This document shows, one piece after another, positions 52,212 to 60,214 of a stretch of DNA of 64,000 bases. The DNA is from DSXF01 sp964387495 (GTDB taxonomy: Bacteria > Chloroflexota > Anaerolineae > Anaerolineales > Villigracilaceae). Location: assembly GCA_964387495.1 (NCBI GenBank), contig CAYLXB010000004.1, forward strand, positions 31,915 through 95,914, given 5' to 3'. Numbering within the stretch: position 1 is the first letter of the stretch; each line of letters starts with the position of its first letter. The position numbers and the translations under genes are program-made. Under the pieces are notes generated by a model that did no database searches, had not been told where the DNA came from, and was given only the letters and a program-made list of their open reading frames with translations.

Positions 52212-52784
52212 ATGTATACAACCATTGCTCCTGCTTTCACACTGTGCCGCTTCCCGCGGGTTTCCGCCTGGTTGCGCGATCTTGGATTGATTCTGGGCGG
52301 CACCTTGCTTACTGCACTTCTTGCGCAGGTGCGCCTCCCGCTGCCCTTCACCCCCGTCCCGCTCACCGGGCAGACCCTTGCCGTCCTGCTGGTTGGCGCA
52401 GCGCTCGGTTCACGGCGCGGCCTGGCCAGCATGGCCCTCTATACCCTGCTCGGCGGGTTGGGCCTGCCCTTCTTTGCCGGCGGCCAGGGCGGCCTGGCCT
52501 ACCTGGCCGGCCCAACCCTGGGCTATCTGCTTGGCTTCATTGCTGCCGCCTGGTTGACCGGACTCCTCGCCGAGCGCGGTCTTGAGCGCTCCCTGCGCAC
52601 TTCGTTCCTGCCCTTTCTGGCCGGCACCCTGGCCATCTATGCCTGCGGCGCCGGCTGGCTGGCCTTTTTCCTTGGCCTCCGCCAAGCGCTGCTCATGGGC
52701 ATCCTGCCCTTTGTCATTGGTGATGCCATCAAGATTGTTGTGGCAACCCTGGCTCTGCCTGCTGCCTGGAAGTTCGTCAGGTAA
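52212..52784 (+). CDS. bioY: Biotin transporter BioY
   Basis: A 190-aa S-component of the ECF biotin transporter with six membrane helices. Family blocks are VRLPLPFTPVPLTGQTLAVLL (given here in part: PLPFTPVPLTGQTLAVLL), GGLGLPFFAGGQGG and GPTLGYLLGF. No EcfA/EcfT genes are adjacent, so it either uses a shared ECF module or works alone. Its presence suggests scavenging of biotin. Confidence 0.95.
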   Translation: MYTTIAPAFTLCRFPRVSAWLRDLGLILGGTLLTALLAQVRLPLPFTPVPLTGQTLAVLLVGAALGSRRGLASMALYTLLGGLGLPFFAGGQGGLAYLAGPTLGYLLGFIAAAWLTGLLAERGLERSLRTSFLPFLAGTLAIYACGAGWLAFFLGLRQALLMGILPFVIGDAIKIVVATLALPAAWKFVR

Positions 52785-52810
52785 CCTGAAATTTTCCATA
52801 CAGAAAGCCA

Positions 52811-52843
52811 AAAAGCCGGGTTCCATGCGGAACCCGGCTTTTA
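52811..52843 (+). terminator. Rho-independent terminator of bioY
   Basis: AAAGCCGGGTTCC / GGAACCCGGCTTT, 13-bp perfect stem, ATGC loop, then T residues. Confidence 0.92.
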
Positions 52844-52916
52844 TTACACTTTGGTTTGTTGACAACCCTTTGTTGCCGTGCTAGACTGATTCCAATCATC
52901 CCTGCAGGAGGTTGCC

Positions 52917-53834
52917 ATGCGATGCAAAATGATCCGGGTTCTTGTTGTGCTGGTGATATTGTCTCTTCCCCTGGGTGCTTGTGATCTCGAAATTCTGGAA
53001 ACCCGTTCTTCGCAGAGCCTCACTGCCCAGGCTGAGGCAGCCAACCAGGTTCGTTACAACCTTGCCATTGCCGCCACCCAGACTTATCAGGCTGCGTTGG
53101 CTCTCACGCCGCCAACGCCCTCCCATACTCCGATCCCATCTGCTTGCGCACCGGCTGAACCGCAGCAGGTCAATCTTACGCCCCTTGGCGGACGTGAAGG
53201 TACGGCCATCTACTATCCCCCGTTGCCGCCTGGTGCCCCAGCAGCGGTTATTTTTGGCAACAACATAACAGCCAGCATGGGTATTGCCGCCTGGTTCCAG
53301 AATCGAGGTAATTATGATTTCTCTTCCAATCCTGGAGCCTGGCAGCCCGGCAGCAGCTTTTTGTGGGCTGCCCTGGTTCCACGGATCATCTTCTCCGGGG
53401 ATGCCAAGGAGCCTTTCCTGGATGCGGAAGCAGCCATGCTGACTGCCATCGAACAGCCCTGTGTAAATCCTGCAGCCATCCTTTCAATGGGGATTGGCGA
53501 AGGTGGCATCGCTGCTGTGTATTCCTGCTGGCAGTTGAACAAGCAGTTCCCTGGCGCCTGCCCGGCAGCACTGGTAGTCTCCCCTGGCGGCTATTACGAG
53601 GACGAATTTGAGTTCTTTGCCAGCGAACTGAATCAGGCCAACCCGGAGGCCAAAGTCTTTTGTGCCTCCAGCCCCGGCCAGTCTGACATCTGCAACGATC
53701 TTTCCGCCCAGTCGAACGCGCACATGGTCCAGATCCCCGGCACCGATTTCATCGTATCGGAAGAGTTTTATCATGTATTGGAAAAGGAAGGCTTTTGGGC
53801 GATCTTTGGAGTTTTGGGCGAGGACCCCGAGTAA
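52917..53834 (+). CDS. Lipoprotein with alpha/beta-hydrolase-like C-terminal domain
   Basis: A 305-aa lipoprotein; the signal peptide ends in lipobox LPLGAC (Cys22). A helical segment with alternating Ala/Gln (about 33-65) and a Pro/Thr linker precede a domain (about 95-300) with alpha/beta hydrolase features: IFGNNITASM, ILSMGIGEGGIAAVY in place of a GxSxG nucleophile elbow, and GTDFIVSEEFYHVLEKEGFW near the expected catalytic His. Gly replaces the nucleophilic Ser, so it is probably non-enzymatic. No exact family was recognised. GGAGG precedes the ATG. Confidence 0.7.
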   Translation: MRCKMIRVLVVLVILSLPLGACDLEILETRSSQSLTAQAEAANQVRYNLAIAATQTYQAALALTPPTPSHTPIPSACAPAEPQQVNLTPLGGREGTAIYYPPLPPGAPAAVIFGNNITASMGIAAWFQNRGNYDFSSNPGAWQPGSSFLWAALVPRIIFSGDAKEPFLDAEAAMLTAIEQPCVNPAAILSMGIGEGGIAAVYSCWQLNKQFPGACPAALVVSPGGYYEDEFEFFASELNQANPEAKVFCASSPGQSDICNDLSAQSNAHMVQIPGTDFIVSEEFYHVLEKEGFWAIFGVLGEDPE

Positions 53835-53836
53835 TT

Positions 53837-54664
53837 TTATCTGTCAGGCCTCTCCCAGAGCATCCAGCCCTTCATCAGCCATGCGCGCCGCGTGTTGATG
53901 CGGTAACCCCGCTTTGCTAGTCCTTCAGCCGCGGCTGCAAACCACTGGCGCACTCCCCAGGCTTTGGCTGGACTGCTCCCGGCGCAGGCGGCTTTCCAGG
54001 CTGCGAAAAAGTCATAAATCGACTCCCCTGGTGTCACATGGTGGATGTAATTCTTTGGCAGTACCGCCTGGAAATCCACCGGATCGAAACCATGCCGGAA
54101 GTTGGTGAAGAAGACCAATGCTTCCTGCTCCCAGGCTGTTTCTGCCTCGGTTCTCCGCAGTACGTTGGCCACCCAGATTGCCCCAGTGGGCGTTGATGTG
54201 CCTTCGATCAACAGGCCGCCTGGCAGTACACCGTGCGCCATCTGCCCCCAGGCCATGAGAACATCGGTTTCTTCATATTGGCGGAGTACATTAAATGCCC
54301 GTATCAGGCGTACGCATTCCCCTTCATTCAAGGGCAAGTTGAAACCGCCCAACCGGAACCAGGTTTTCTCGTCTGCGAATGGAAGCGCTGCCGCCACGCG
54401 CTCCGGGTCGATCTCCACTCCCAGCACCCCCAGAGTAGGGTTGATACGTCGGAGGCGTTGCGCCGATTCCAATGTGGTGGTTGCTTCTGCCCCGTACCCC
54501 AGGTCCAGGAAGATCGCCTCCGCAAATTTCCCATCGCCGCGCTTCAACAGGCCCGGATCATATTTCAGCACGAAATTATCTACCTGGCGCAGGCGGTTGT
54601 GGGCGGTTTTGCCGCGCGTGATCTGCCCCTGTGGCTTTTTGGGTCTGGCGAGTGGGTGCGGCAT
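53837..54664 (-). CDS. Class I SAM-dependent methyltransferase
   Basis: A 275-aa protein whose Rossmann core begins near residue 50 with the SAM motif FLDLGYGAEATTTLE, followed by VLGVEIDPERV as motif II. Later residues (PGGLLIEGTST) fit motif IV-V. The substrate is unknown. The N-terminal 35 residues are basic and proline-rich. ATG 54664 is chosen; an in-frame extension to 54694 has no ribosome site. It is convergent with the lipoprotein gene, 2 bp away. Confidence 0.78.
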   Translation of the reverse strand: MPHPLARPKKPQGQITRGKTAHNRLRQVDNFVLKYDPGLLKRGDGKFAEAIFLDLGYGAEATTTLESAQRLRRINPTLGVLGVEIDPERVAAALPFADEKTWFRLGGFNLPLNEGECVRLIRAFNVLRQYEETDVLMAWGQMAHGVLPGGLLIEGTSTPTGAIWVANVLRRTEAETAWEQEALVFFTNFRHGFDPVDFQAVLPKNYIHHVTPGESIYDFFAAWKAACAGSSPAKAWGVRQWFAAAAEGLAKRGYRINTRRAWLMKGWMLWERPDR

Positions 54665-54891
54665 GGGTTGATTATACCTGCCTGGGCATCGCAAGTGCTG
54701 GTTTCTCGATTATGTTAAAGTTATGTGGTTCTTTGTAGGGGCGATTACGGAATTTTTTGCCATAAGTATAATCCGCCTGTCTTCATAAAATGTGACCAGC
54801 CTGTGTGTGGTCAGCTCCAGCTGTAGAGGAATGATCCAAAACCTTATACGCCACAGACCGGACTGGTGTGACGGTTGTATTCGGAGTTTAT

Positions 54892-56919
54892 ATGTTTTTC
54901 AAGCTGACAGGTTCGAATCCTTTGCATGCTTCTTCCCCCGTTGCCAGGCTTGGGATGGCTTTGATCGTTACTGCGCTTCTGGCTTGGATGCCATCCCCCG
55001 TTGCTGCTCAGGCTGTGTTGGGGGGATGGAAGATCAGCGCAGGTCCGGCTGCAGATTTTTCCGTGTTGGGTGCTCCAACAGTGACCATCACCAGCCCGGC
55101 GGGAAACTTTACCAAATCCTCTCCCATCCCGGTCACGATCACTTTCAGCATTCCAGTCACTGGCTTCGACGCCAAAGATCTTGTGGTTGTCAATGGTACC
55201 CTGAGTAATTTCTCCGGTGCCGGGGCGGTTTACACTGCCAGTATCACCCCGGCCGCAAATGGCAAGGTCACGCTCGACATTGCTGCCGGGGTGGCCATTG
55301 ATCCGGATGGGGAATTTAACCTGGCTGCTTCCCGCTTTTCCACCACGTATGATACAACTCCCCCCGTAGCGACCCTTACCAGCTTAACGGACAGTCCCAC
55401 CAATCACTCGCCCATTTTCGTAACGATCACCTTCAACGAACAGGTTAATGGCTTTGACCTTGGGGATATTAGAGTTGGCAACGGCACCGTAAGGAGTTTT
55501 TCCGGTTCTGGTGCGGCTTATATCCTTGCTGTGACCCCTGCCGCCCCCGGCGTGGTGACGGTTAATCTGGCCTCGGCGGGCTTGGCGGATCGAGCAGGGA
55601 ATGCTGGCACGGCTGCCTCCCGGCTTGTGATCACCTATGACAAAACAGCCCCGACAGTGATTTCCATCTTGCGCCGGGAACCGTTTGTCTCTCCCACCAA
55701 TGTTGACAAAGTTGTTTTCCAGGTTACCTTCAGTGAGACTGTGCAAAAGGTGGACCCGGCCGATTTCGAAACGGCCGCGACCGGCACGGTCACTGCCAGG
55801 CTCTATGCCGTCAATGCAGTCAGGCCGGGCGTTTACAACGTTGTTCTCGCAGGGGTGGGGGAGAATGGCACGCTTGGCCTGGATTTTGCCGCCTCCAACG
55901 ATATTGCTGACCTGGCAGGCAACCCCCTGGGGCCGAACCCCTCCATTGGTACCGGGCAGGCCTATACCATTGATACCACCTTCCCAACCGTTCTTTATGG
56001 GGATAATAACTTCCCGGAGGATGATGGCCTTCTCTTGGTCAGTTTCCAGAAAATAACGCTCGAGTTCAGCGAGGATGTGCTTGCGGATGGCAGCGCTAAT
56101 GCCGCCAACAACCCGGCCAACTACGTATTGGTGGAGGATGATAACGAAAACTTCACAACCACCGGCTGCAATAACATGGATTCGGAGAACGACAAACGTA
56201 TCCCGATCAATTCAGCCATCTACTCCAGTAATGGCGGCGCCGGTCCTTTCCTGGTGACCTTGAACGTCAATGATGAGAATCCACTCCCGGATGGCTACTA
56301 CTGGCTGTATGCCTGCGGCACCACCTCGATTTATGACCCGGCCGGTAACCGTCTGAACGACGGCGCCGACTCGCCGCTTGATTTCATTGTGGATGCCGTG
56401 GATGAGCTGCCTTCCACAGGCTTTGCCCCCGGACGGGTCACCTCCTTGCCCGAGCAGCCGGCAGCTCTGACCTATGCAGATACGGACCTGTGGCTGGAAA
56501 TCCCGGCCCTGGACCTGGATCTGGATATCGTTGGTGTTCCCTTGCAGGCGGGGAGATGGGATACCTCCTGGCTGGGCCAGTCCGCGGGCTGGCTGCAGGG
56601 CACAGCCTATCCCACCTGGGCCGGCAATACGGTCATCACCGCCCATGTTTGGGACGCGTATAACCAACCCGGACCGTTTGCCAGCCTGAAATCATTGCAG
56701 TACGGAGACCAGGTGCGCATCCACAGCGGCGGGCAGGTGTATGTGTATGCGGTGCGCAGCACCAGCCGTGTTCCTGCCGGCAACCTGCAGGCTGTTTTGA
56801 AACATGAAGAACTGGACTGGGTGACGCTGGTCACCTGTGAAGATTACCAGTCCATGGGCGATATCTATGCCAGCCGCCGGGTGGTGCGGGCCGTACTGGT
56901 GGAAGTATGGGCGGAATAA
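54892..56919 (+). CDS. Ig-like repeat protein with C-terminal sortase domain and LPSTG
   Basis: A 675-aa secreted protein: signal peptide (about 1-39, ending VAAQA), three Bap-type Ig-like domains (about 60-155, 158-250, 255-360; repeated FSEPVTGF-like and NFSGAGAVY / SFSGSGAAY blocks), a further beta domain to about 500, the motif LPSTG at 506-510, and a sortase domain (about 530-675). Sortase residues are His585 (ITAHVWD), Cys649 (TLVTCED) and Arg662/663 or 666. The fold resembles class D/F housekeeping-type sortases. The LPxTG motif lies just before the enzyme domain and may be self-recognised. ATG 54892 with CGGAG at 5 bases is preferred over GTG 54868. Confidence 0.85.
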   Translation: MFFKLTGSNPLHASSPVARLGMALIVTALLAWMPSPVAAQAVLGGWKISAGPAADFSVLGAPTVTITSPAGNFTKSSPIPVTITFSIPVTGFDAKDLVVVNGTLSNFSGAGAVYTASITPAANGKVTLDIAAGVAIDPDGEFNLAASRFSTTYDTTPPVATLTSLTDSPTNHSPIFVTITFNEQVNGFDLGDIRVGNGTVRSFSGSGAAYILAVTPAAPGVVTVNLASAGLADRAGNAGTAASRLVITYDKTAPTVISILRREPFVSPTNVDKVVFQVTFSETVQKVDPADFETAATGTVTARLYAVNAVRPGVYNVVLAGVGENGTLGLDFAASNDIADLAGNPLGPNPSIGTGQAYTIDTTFPTVLYGDNNFPEDDGLLLVSFQKITLEFSEDVLADGSANAANNPANYVLVEDDNENFTTTGCNNMDSENDKRIPINSAIYSSNGGAGPFLVTLNVNDENPLPDGYYWLYACGTTSIYDPAGNRLNDGADSPLDFIVDAVDELPSTGFAPGRVTSLPEQPAALTYADTDLWLEIPALDLDLDIVGVPLQAGRWDTSWLGQSAGWLQGTAYPTWAGNTVITAHVWDAYNQPGPFASLKSLQYGDQVRIHSGGQVYVYAVRSTSRVPAGNLQAVLKHEELDWVTLVTCEDYQSMGDIYASRRVVRAVLVEVWAE

Positions 56920-56977
56920 TGGCAACAGCCATCCAGGGACGGATGGCTGTCGATTGGCAGGGGGGCCGATCTTCCGG

Positions 56978-58096
56978 TTACTTTTCCGGCAGGTCGAGAA
57001 AATCCTCCAGGTCCCGAAATAAGCGCCTGACTTCAGACGGGACGATCTCGTGCCGCACCAGCCTGCCTTCCTGCCGGGATTGGATCAACCCGGCCTCGCG
57101 CAGGATCTTGGCATGCACGCTGACGGTCGGCCTGGAAATCCCCAGGAAATTGGCGATCTCGGTGTTCACCATGCTGAAGTTCCGGATCAGGCGCAAAATG
57201 ATCAGGCGGGTGGGGTCTCCCAGGGCGCTTGCCCGGGCGGCCACTTCACCGGAAAGCGCCTGAAAATTCTCGTATAGCCTGCCCGCCTTGGCGAATGGGA
57301 TTGCCAGGTAGCCCGGTTCCAACGACCAGGTATCTGTCAGGCCGAACGGCTCCACCCAGAAGAACACGTGCAGGCGGCCTTCTTTGACCGCGGTTTGTAA
57401 TTCGGGATAGCGCAGCACAGGGCTTTGCATCGGCAGCCAGTCCAGCGCCGGGGCCTGCTTTTGCGACCCCAGGGCTGCCCGGGCGCGGCCTGCCATTTCC
57501 TCCATGTTTGCCAGGCGGGTCACCCGCCAGGGCTGGTAGGTTTCATAAAAGAAGCGGTCCAGCAGCTGCCAGAAACGGGCGTGCAGGTCACCGCCTGCGA
57601 TGATCCTCAACCCGCTCCTGATTTCCCGCTCCAGGTGCTGGTGGCGCTCGCTCCCCGGCCTGACGGGGAATCCAACCGCCTCGTACTTGGCTACGGCCTG
57701 GCGCATGGCCAGGTCCTGCAGGCGTTCCGCCGGGGGCAGGTTGGGGTCGGGCAGCAGGCCCAGAACCGCAGCCTGGGCTTCCAGGTTTTCCAGGGCGCGT
57801 TCCGTGCTCAGCTCCCGGATGGCCAGGGTGATCCCTGCATAATCATCCCCTTCCGCCAATCCCGCCAGCCGGGCGGCGGTCTCCAGCGCAAACGGGTAGG
57901 TCTTGGCATTCCCCCACAATGCCCGCCAGGCGGACAGCCAGTCTTTGGGAATTGCTTCCACCATCTGGAATTCATCCATGACCACGGCAGACAACAGGCG
58001 TTGATTGGTAAGGGTGGAAAGAGCCGTCTCCAATTCCAAAACGATCGAACGCCCGATCGACCATGTTCCAGGCTGGTGAGTTTGGTCTGTATCCAT
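56978..58096 (-). CDS. ArsR-type winged-helix regulator with large N-terminal domain
   Basis: A 372-aa protein. The last 90 residues are an ArsR-type winged helix (ARASALGDPTRLIILRLI, LGISRPTVSVHAKILREAGL). The N-terminal 280 residues are helical and lack a recognised ligand domain; similar long ArsR proteins occur in Firmicutes and Chloroflexota. It follows an MFS gene by 27 bp on the same strand, and the operon promoter carries an inverted repeat directly after the -10, so it likely represses the pump gene and itself. Confidence 0.83.
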   Translation of the reverse strand: MDTDQTHQPGTWSIGRSIVLELETALSTLTNQRLLSAVVMDEFQMVEAIPKDWLSAWRALWGNAKTYPFALETAARLAGLAEGDDYAGITLAIRELSTERALENLEAQAAVLGLLPDPNLPPAERLQDLAMRQAVAKYEAVGFPVRPGSERHQHLEREIRSGLRIIAGGDLHARFWQLLDRFFYETYQPWRVTRLANMEEMAGRARAALGSQKQAPALDWLPMQSPVLRYPELQTAVKEGRLHVFFWVEPFGLTDTWSLEPGYLAIPFAKAGRLYENFQALSGEVAARASALGDPTRLIILRLIRNFSMVNTEIANFLGISRPTVSVHAKILREAGLIQSRQEGRLVRHEIVPSEVRRLFRDLEDFLDLPEK

Positions 58097-58123
58097 TATG
58101 CCCTCCGGTGGCCTGATTGTACG

Positions 58124-59368
58124 TTATTTTACTGCCAGTTGGGGGACCGGGGAAACGGGGCGGGTATGCCGCAGGCTGGCGGTGATGAATACGGACAGTC
58201 CGAAAATCGCCAGGGCTGCCAGCCCGAAGTAGGCGCCCATTGGGAGCAAACCGGGGACCAGCAGGGGGGTGACCAGCAGGCCGCTCAACTGTCCCGCCAC
58301 AGCGGTGCCTTGGAAGGCGCCGCTGACCCGGCCCAGCACAGCCGGCGGAGATTGTGACTGCAGAAGGGTGCTGATCTGGATATTCACCATTCCGTTCCCG
58401 ATGCCGCCCAGCAGGCAGCCGGCGAGGATCAGGCCGCGTGCCAGGGCCGTGCTGCCGGCTTGAATGGCGGCGAACATGCTGCCGGCAATGATACCCAGTA
58501 ACAGCAGCCCGGCAATCAGTTCGTGCCAGGGGTTGGGATTGGACTTCCGCAGCATGAGCGCTAGGGAGGCCGCCACTGTGCCCATCCCGACGCAGCCGAT
58601 GATCAGGCCGTAGAAGCCCTCGTCGGCCATCAGGATATCCCGAACATACACCGGCGTCAGCACATCGAAACCGATGATGACGAAGATGGCCAGGAAGGTG
58701 GAAACGAACAGCAGACGCAAGGAGGCCGAGGCGCGCAGGGTCTGGCCCAGCCCGGTTCGCACTGCCGGGGCATCCGCCTGGGCCGGCTTTTCTTCCCGGT
58801 GGGGGGGCAGGGCGGGCAGGCGGGTCAGGATCAGTGCAGACAGGAGGAAGGAGACCACATCCAGGATGATGGCCTGGTGCGGCCCGATGAGCGACAGAAC
58901 CAGCCCGGCCAGCATGGGAGCGGTGACCTTGATGATGCCGGATAATTGCTGCAGGAAAGCATTTGCCCGGGTGAGCATGTCTTTGTCCACCAGGTCTGGC
59001 AGGGTCGCCTGGCGGGCAGGGCTCATGATCGCGATGGAGACGGCCTGCAGGGCAAGGACGGCGTAAATGAGTTCGAGGCGCTGGACGAAGATCAGGCCGG
59101 TGGTGATCACGGCCGAGGCCAGTTCACTGCCGATCATCAGCCATTTCCGGTCGAAGCGGTCGCAGAGCCACCCGGCAACAGGGCTGAAGAGCAGGGTGGG
59201 GAGCAGCCCGGCCAGGATGATGCCGCTGCTCTGGGTGACGCCGCCCTCACCCCGGAAGACTACCATGGCAAACACAGCCATCATCGTGATCCAGTTGCCG
59301 ATATTGCTGACCGATTCTGAGATGCCGATGGTGATCAGGGGACGGTTGGAGAGTATCGATTTATTCAT
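58124..59368 (-). CDS. MFS transporter (enterobactin/drug exporter-like)
   Basis: A 414-aa major facilitator with about twelve membrane helices. The loop 2-3 motif reads AGWLCDRFDRKWLMI, and RGLILAGCLLGGIGNGMVNI fits DHA3-type exporters. It is the first gene of a two-gene operon with the ArsR-type regulator. ATG 59368 (MNKSILSNRP) is chosen over an in-frame codon six residues earlier. The exported compound is unknown. Confidence 0.88.
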   Translation of the reverse strand: MNKSILSNRPLITIGISESVSNIGNWITMMAVFAMVVFRGEGGVTQSSGIILAGLLPTLLFSPVAGWLCDRFDRKWLMIGSELASAVITTGLIFVQRLELIYAVLALQAVSIAIMSPARQATLPDLVDKDMLTRANAFLQQLSGIIKVTAPMLAGLVLSLIGPHQAIILDVVSFLLSALILTRLPALPPHREEKPAQADAPAVRTGLGQTLRASASLRLLFVSTFLAIFVIIGFDVLTPVYVRDILMADEGFYGLIIGCVGMGTVAASLALMLRKSNPNPWHELIAGLLLLGIIAGSMFAAIQAGSTALARGLILAGCLLGGIGNGMVNIQISTLLQSQSPPAVLGRVSGAFQGTAVAGQLSGLLVTPLLVPGLLPMGAYFGLAALAIFGLSVFITASLRHTRPVSPVPQLAVK

Positions 59369-59391
59369 AGTTTGTTTCCTAAACATTAAGA

Positions 59392-59440
59392 GTAGTTATT
59401 CAACTACGAATAGTGTAAACCAAAGGCGGCGGTTTGTCAA
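59392..59440 (-). promoter_or_regulatory. Promoter and operator of the MFS-ArsR operon
   Basis: On the minus strand TTGACA (59435-59440), 17-bp spacer, TACACT (59412-59417). The perfect inverted repeat GTAGTT-GAAT-AACTAC (59392-59407) begins 5 bp downstream of the -10, covering the transcription start. Confidence 0.8.
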
Positions 59441-59481
59441 TAGCCGGCGCAGGGCCTGCCCGGCCGCAGAGTGCACCTTGC

Positions 59482-59515
59482 CTGACACACTCCTGCCACA
59501 ATTTCATGTTATGCT
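59482..59515 (+). promoter_or_regulatory. Two-component operon promoter with tandem response-regulator box
   Basis: CTGACA-CACTC-CTGCCA (59482-59498), two 6-bp direct repeats with an 11-bp period, is followed after 11 bp by TATGCT (59510-59515). This is the geometry of PhoB/OmpR-activated promoters, where the box replaces the -35. An almost identical box with the same 11-bp gap lies at 61701. The ATG at 59522 is only 7 bp past the -10, so the mRNA may be leaderless. Confidence 0.72.
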
Positions 59516-59521
59516 TAAGCC

Positions 59522-60214
59522 ATGCCCGTCCGAATCCTTGTGGTGGATGATGAACCCGCCGTCAGCGGCCTGCTGGCCTATAACCTGCGCAAAGCACATT
59601 ACGAGGTGCTGACTGCCGCGGATGGCCGCACGGCCCTCAATCTGGCGCGCCGTTCGGCTCCCGACCTGATCCTGCTCGACCTGATGCTGCCCGAAGTGGA
59701 CGGGCTGGATGTCTGCCGGGAACTGCGCCGCACCAGCAAGGTGCCCGTCATCATGCTCACTGCGCTGGGGGAGGAGACCGACCGCGTGGTCGGCCTGGAA
59801 TTGGGCGCCGATGATTACGTTACCAAGCCCTTCAGCGTGCGCGAGTTGATGGCCCGCATCAAGGCCGTCCTGCGCCGCGCCGGGCCGGAAGAGGGGGCAG
59901 CGGAAGCCTCCCCGCGCCTGCATGGCCCCGGCGGCCTGATCCTTGACCCTGCCGCCCGCCTGGCCGTGGTTGGCGAAACCGCTCTTGACCTGACCCGGCT
60001 GGAGTTCGATCTCCTGCACCTGCTCCTGCTGAATGCCGGGCGTGTCCTGACCCGTGAGCGTTTGCTCGAACAGGCCTGGGGCTATGATTTTGCCGGCGAT
60101 ACACGTGCCGTGGACAGCGCCGTCAAACGCCTGCGCGCCAAATTGCGCGCCGCCGGTACGGAGGCCGACGGCATCGAATCGGTGCGCGGCGTGGGCTACC
60201 GTTTCAAGTTGTGA
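59522..60214 (+). CDS. OmpR/PhoB-family response regulator
   Basis: A 230-aa regulator. Receiver domain (1-120) with phospho-acceptor Asp53 (LLDLMLPEVDG), Thr in MLTALGEE and Lys in VTKPFSVREL. The C-terminal winged helix (about 135-230) has VLTRERLLEQAWGYDF and RAVDSAVKRLRAKL, the recognition helix. It probably binds the tandem box in its own promoter and before the SIMPL gene. The kinase gene overlaps its stop by 4 bp. No ribosome site precedes the ATG. Confidence 0.95.
   Translation: MPVRILVVDDEPAVSGLLAYNLRKAHYEVLTAADGRTALNLARRSAPDLILLDLMLPEVDGLDVCRELRRTSKVPVIMLTALGEETDRVVGLELGADDYVTKPFSVRELMARIKAVLRRAGPEEGAAEASPRLHGPGGLILDPAARLAVVGETALDLTRLEFDLLHLLLLNAGRVLTRERLLEQAWGYDFAGDTRAVDSAVKRLRAKLRAAGTEADGIESVRGVGYRFKL

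Noticed and set aside
54905..54930. tRNA-like T-loop sequence (GGTTCGAATCC)
   Set aside because: The arms around it do not pair as a T stem, no acceptor or anticodon stem can be drawn, and it lies inside the signal peptide region of the sortase protein.
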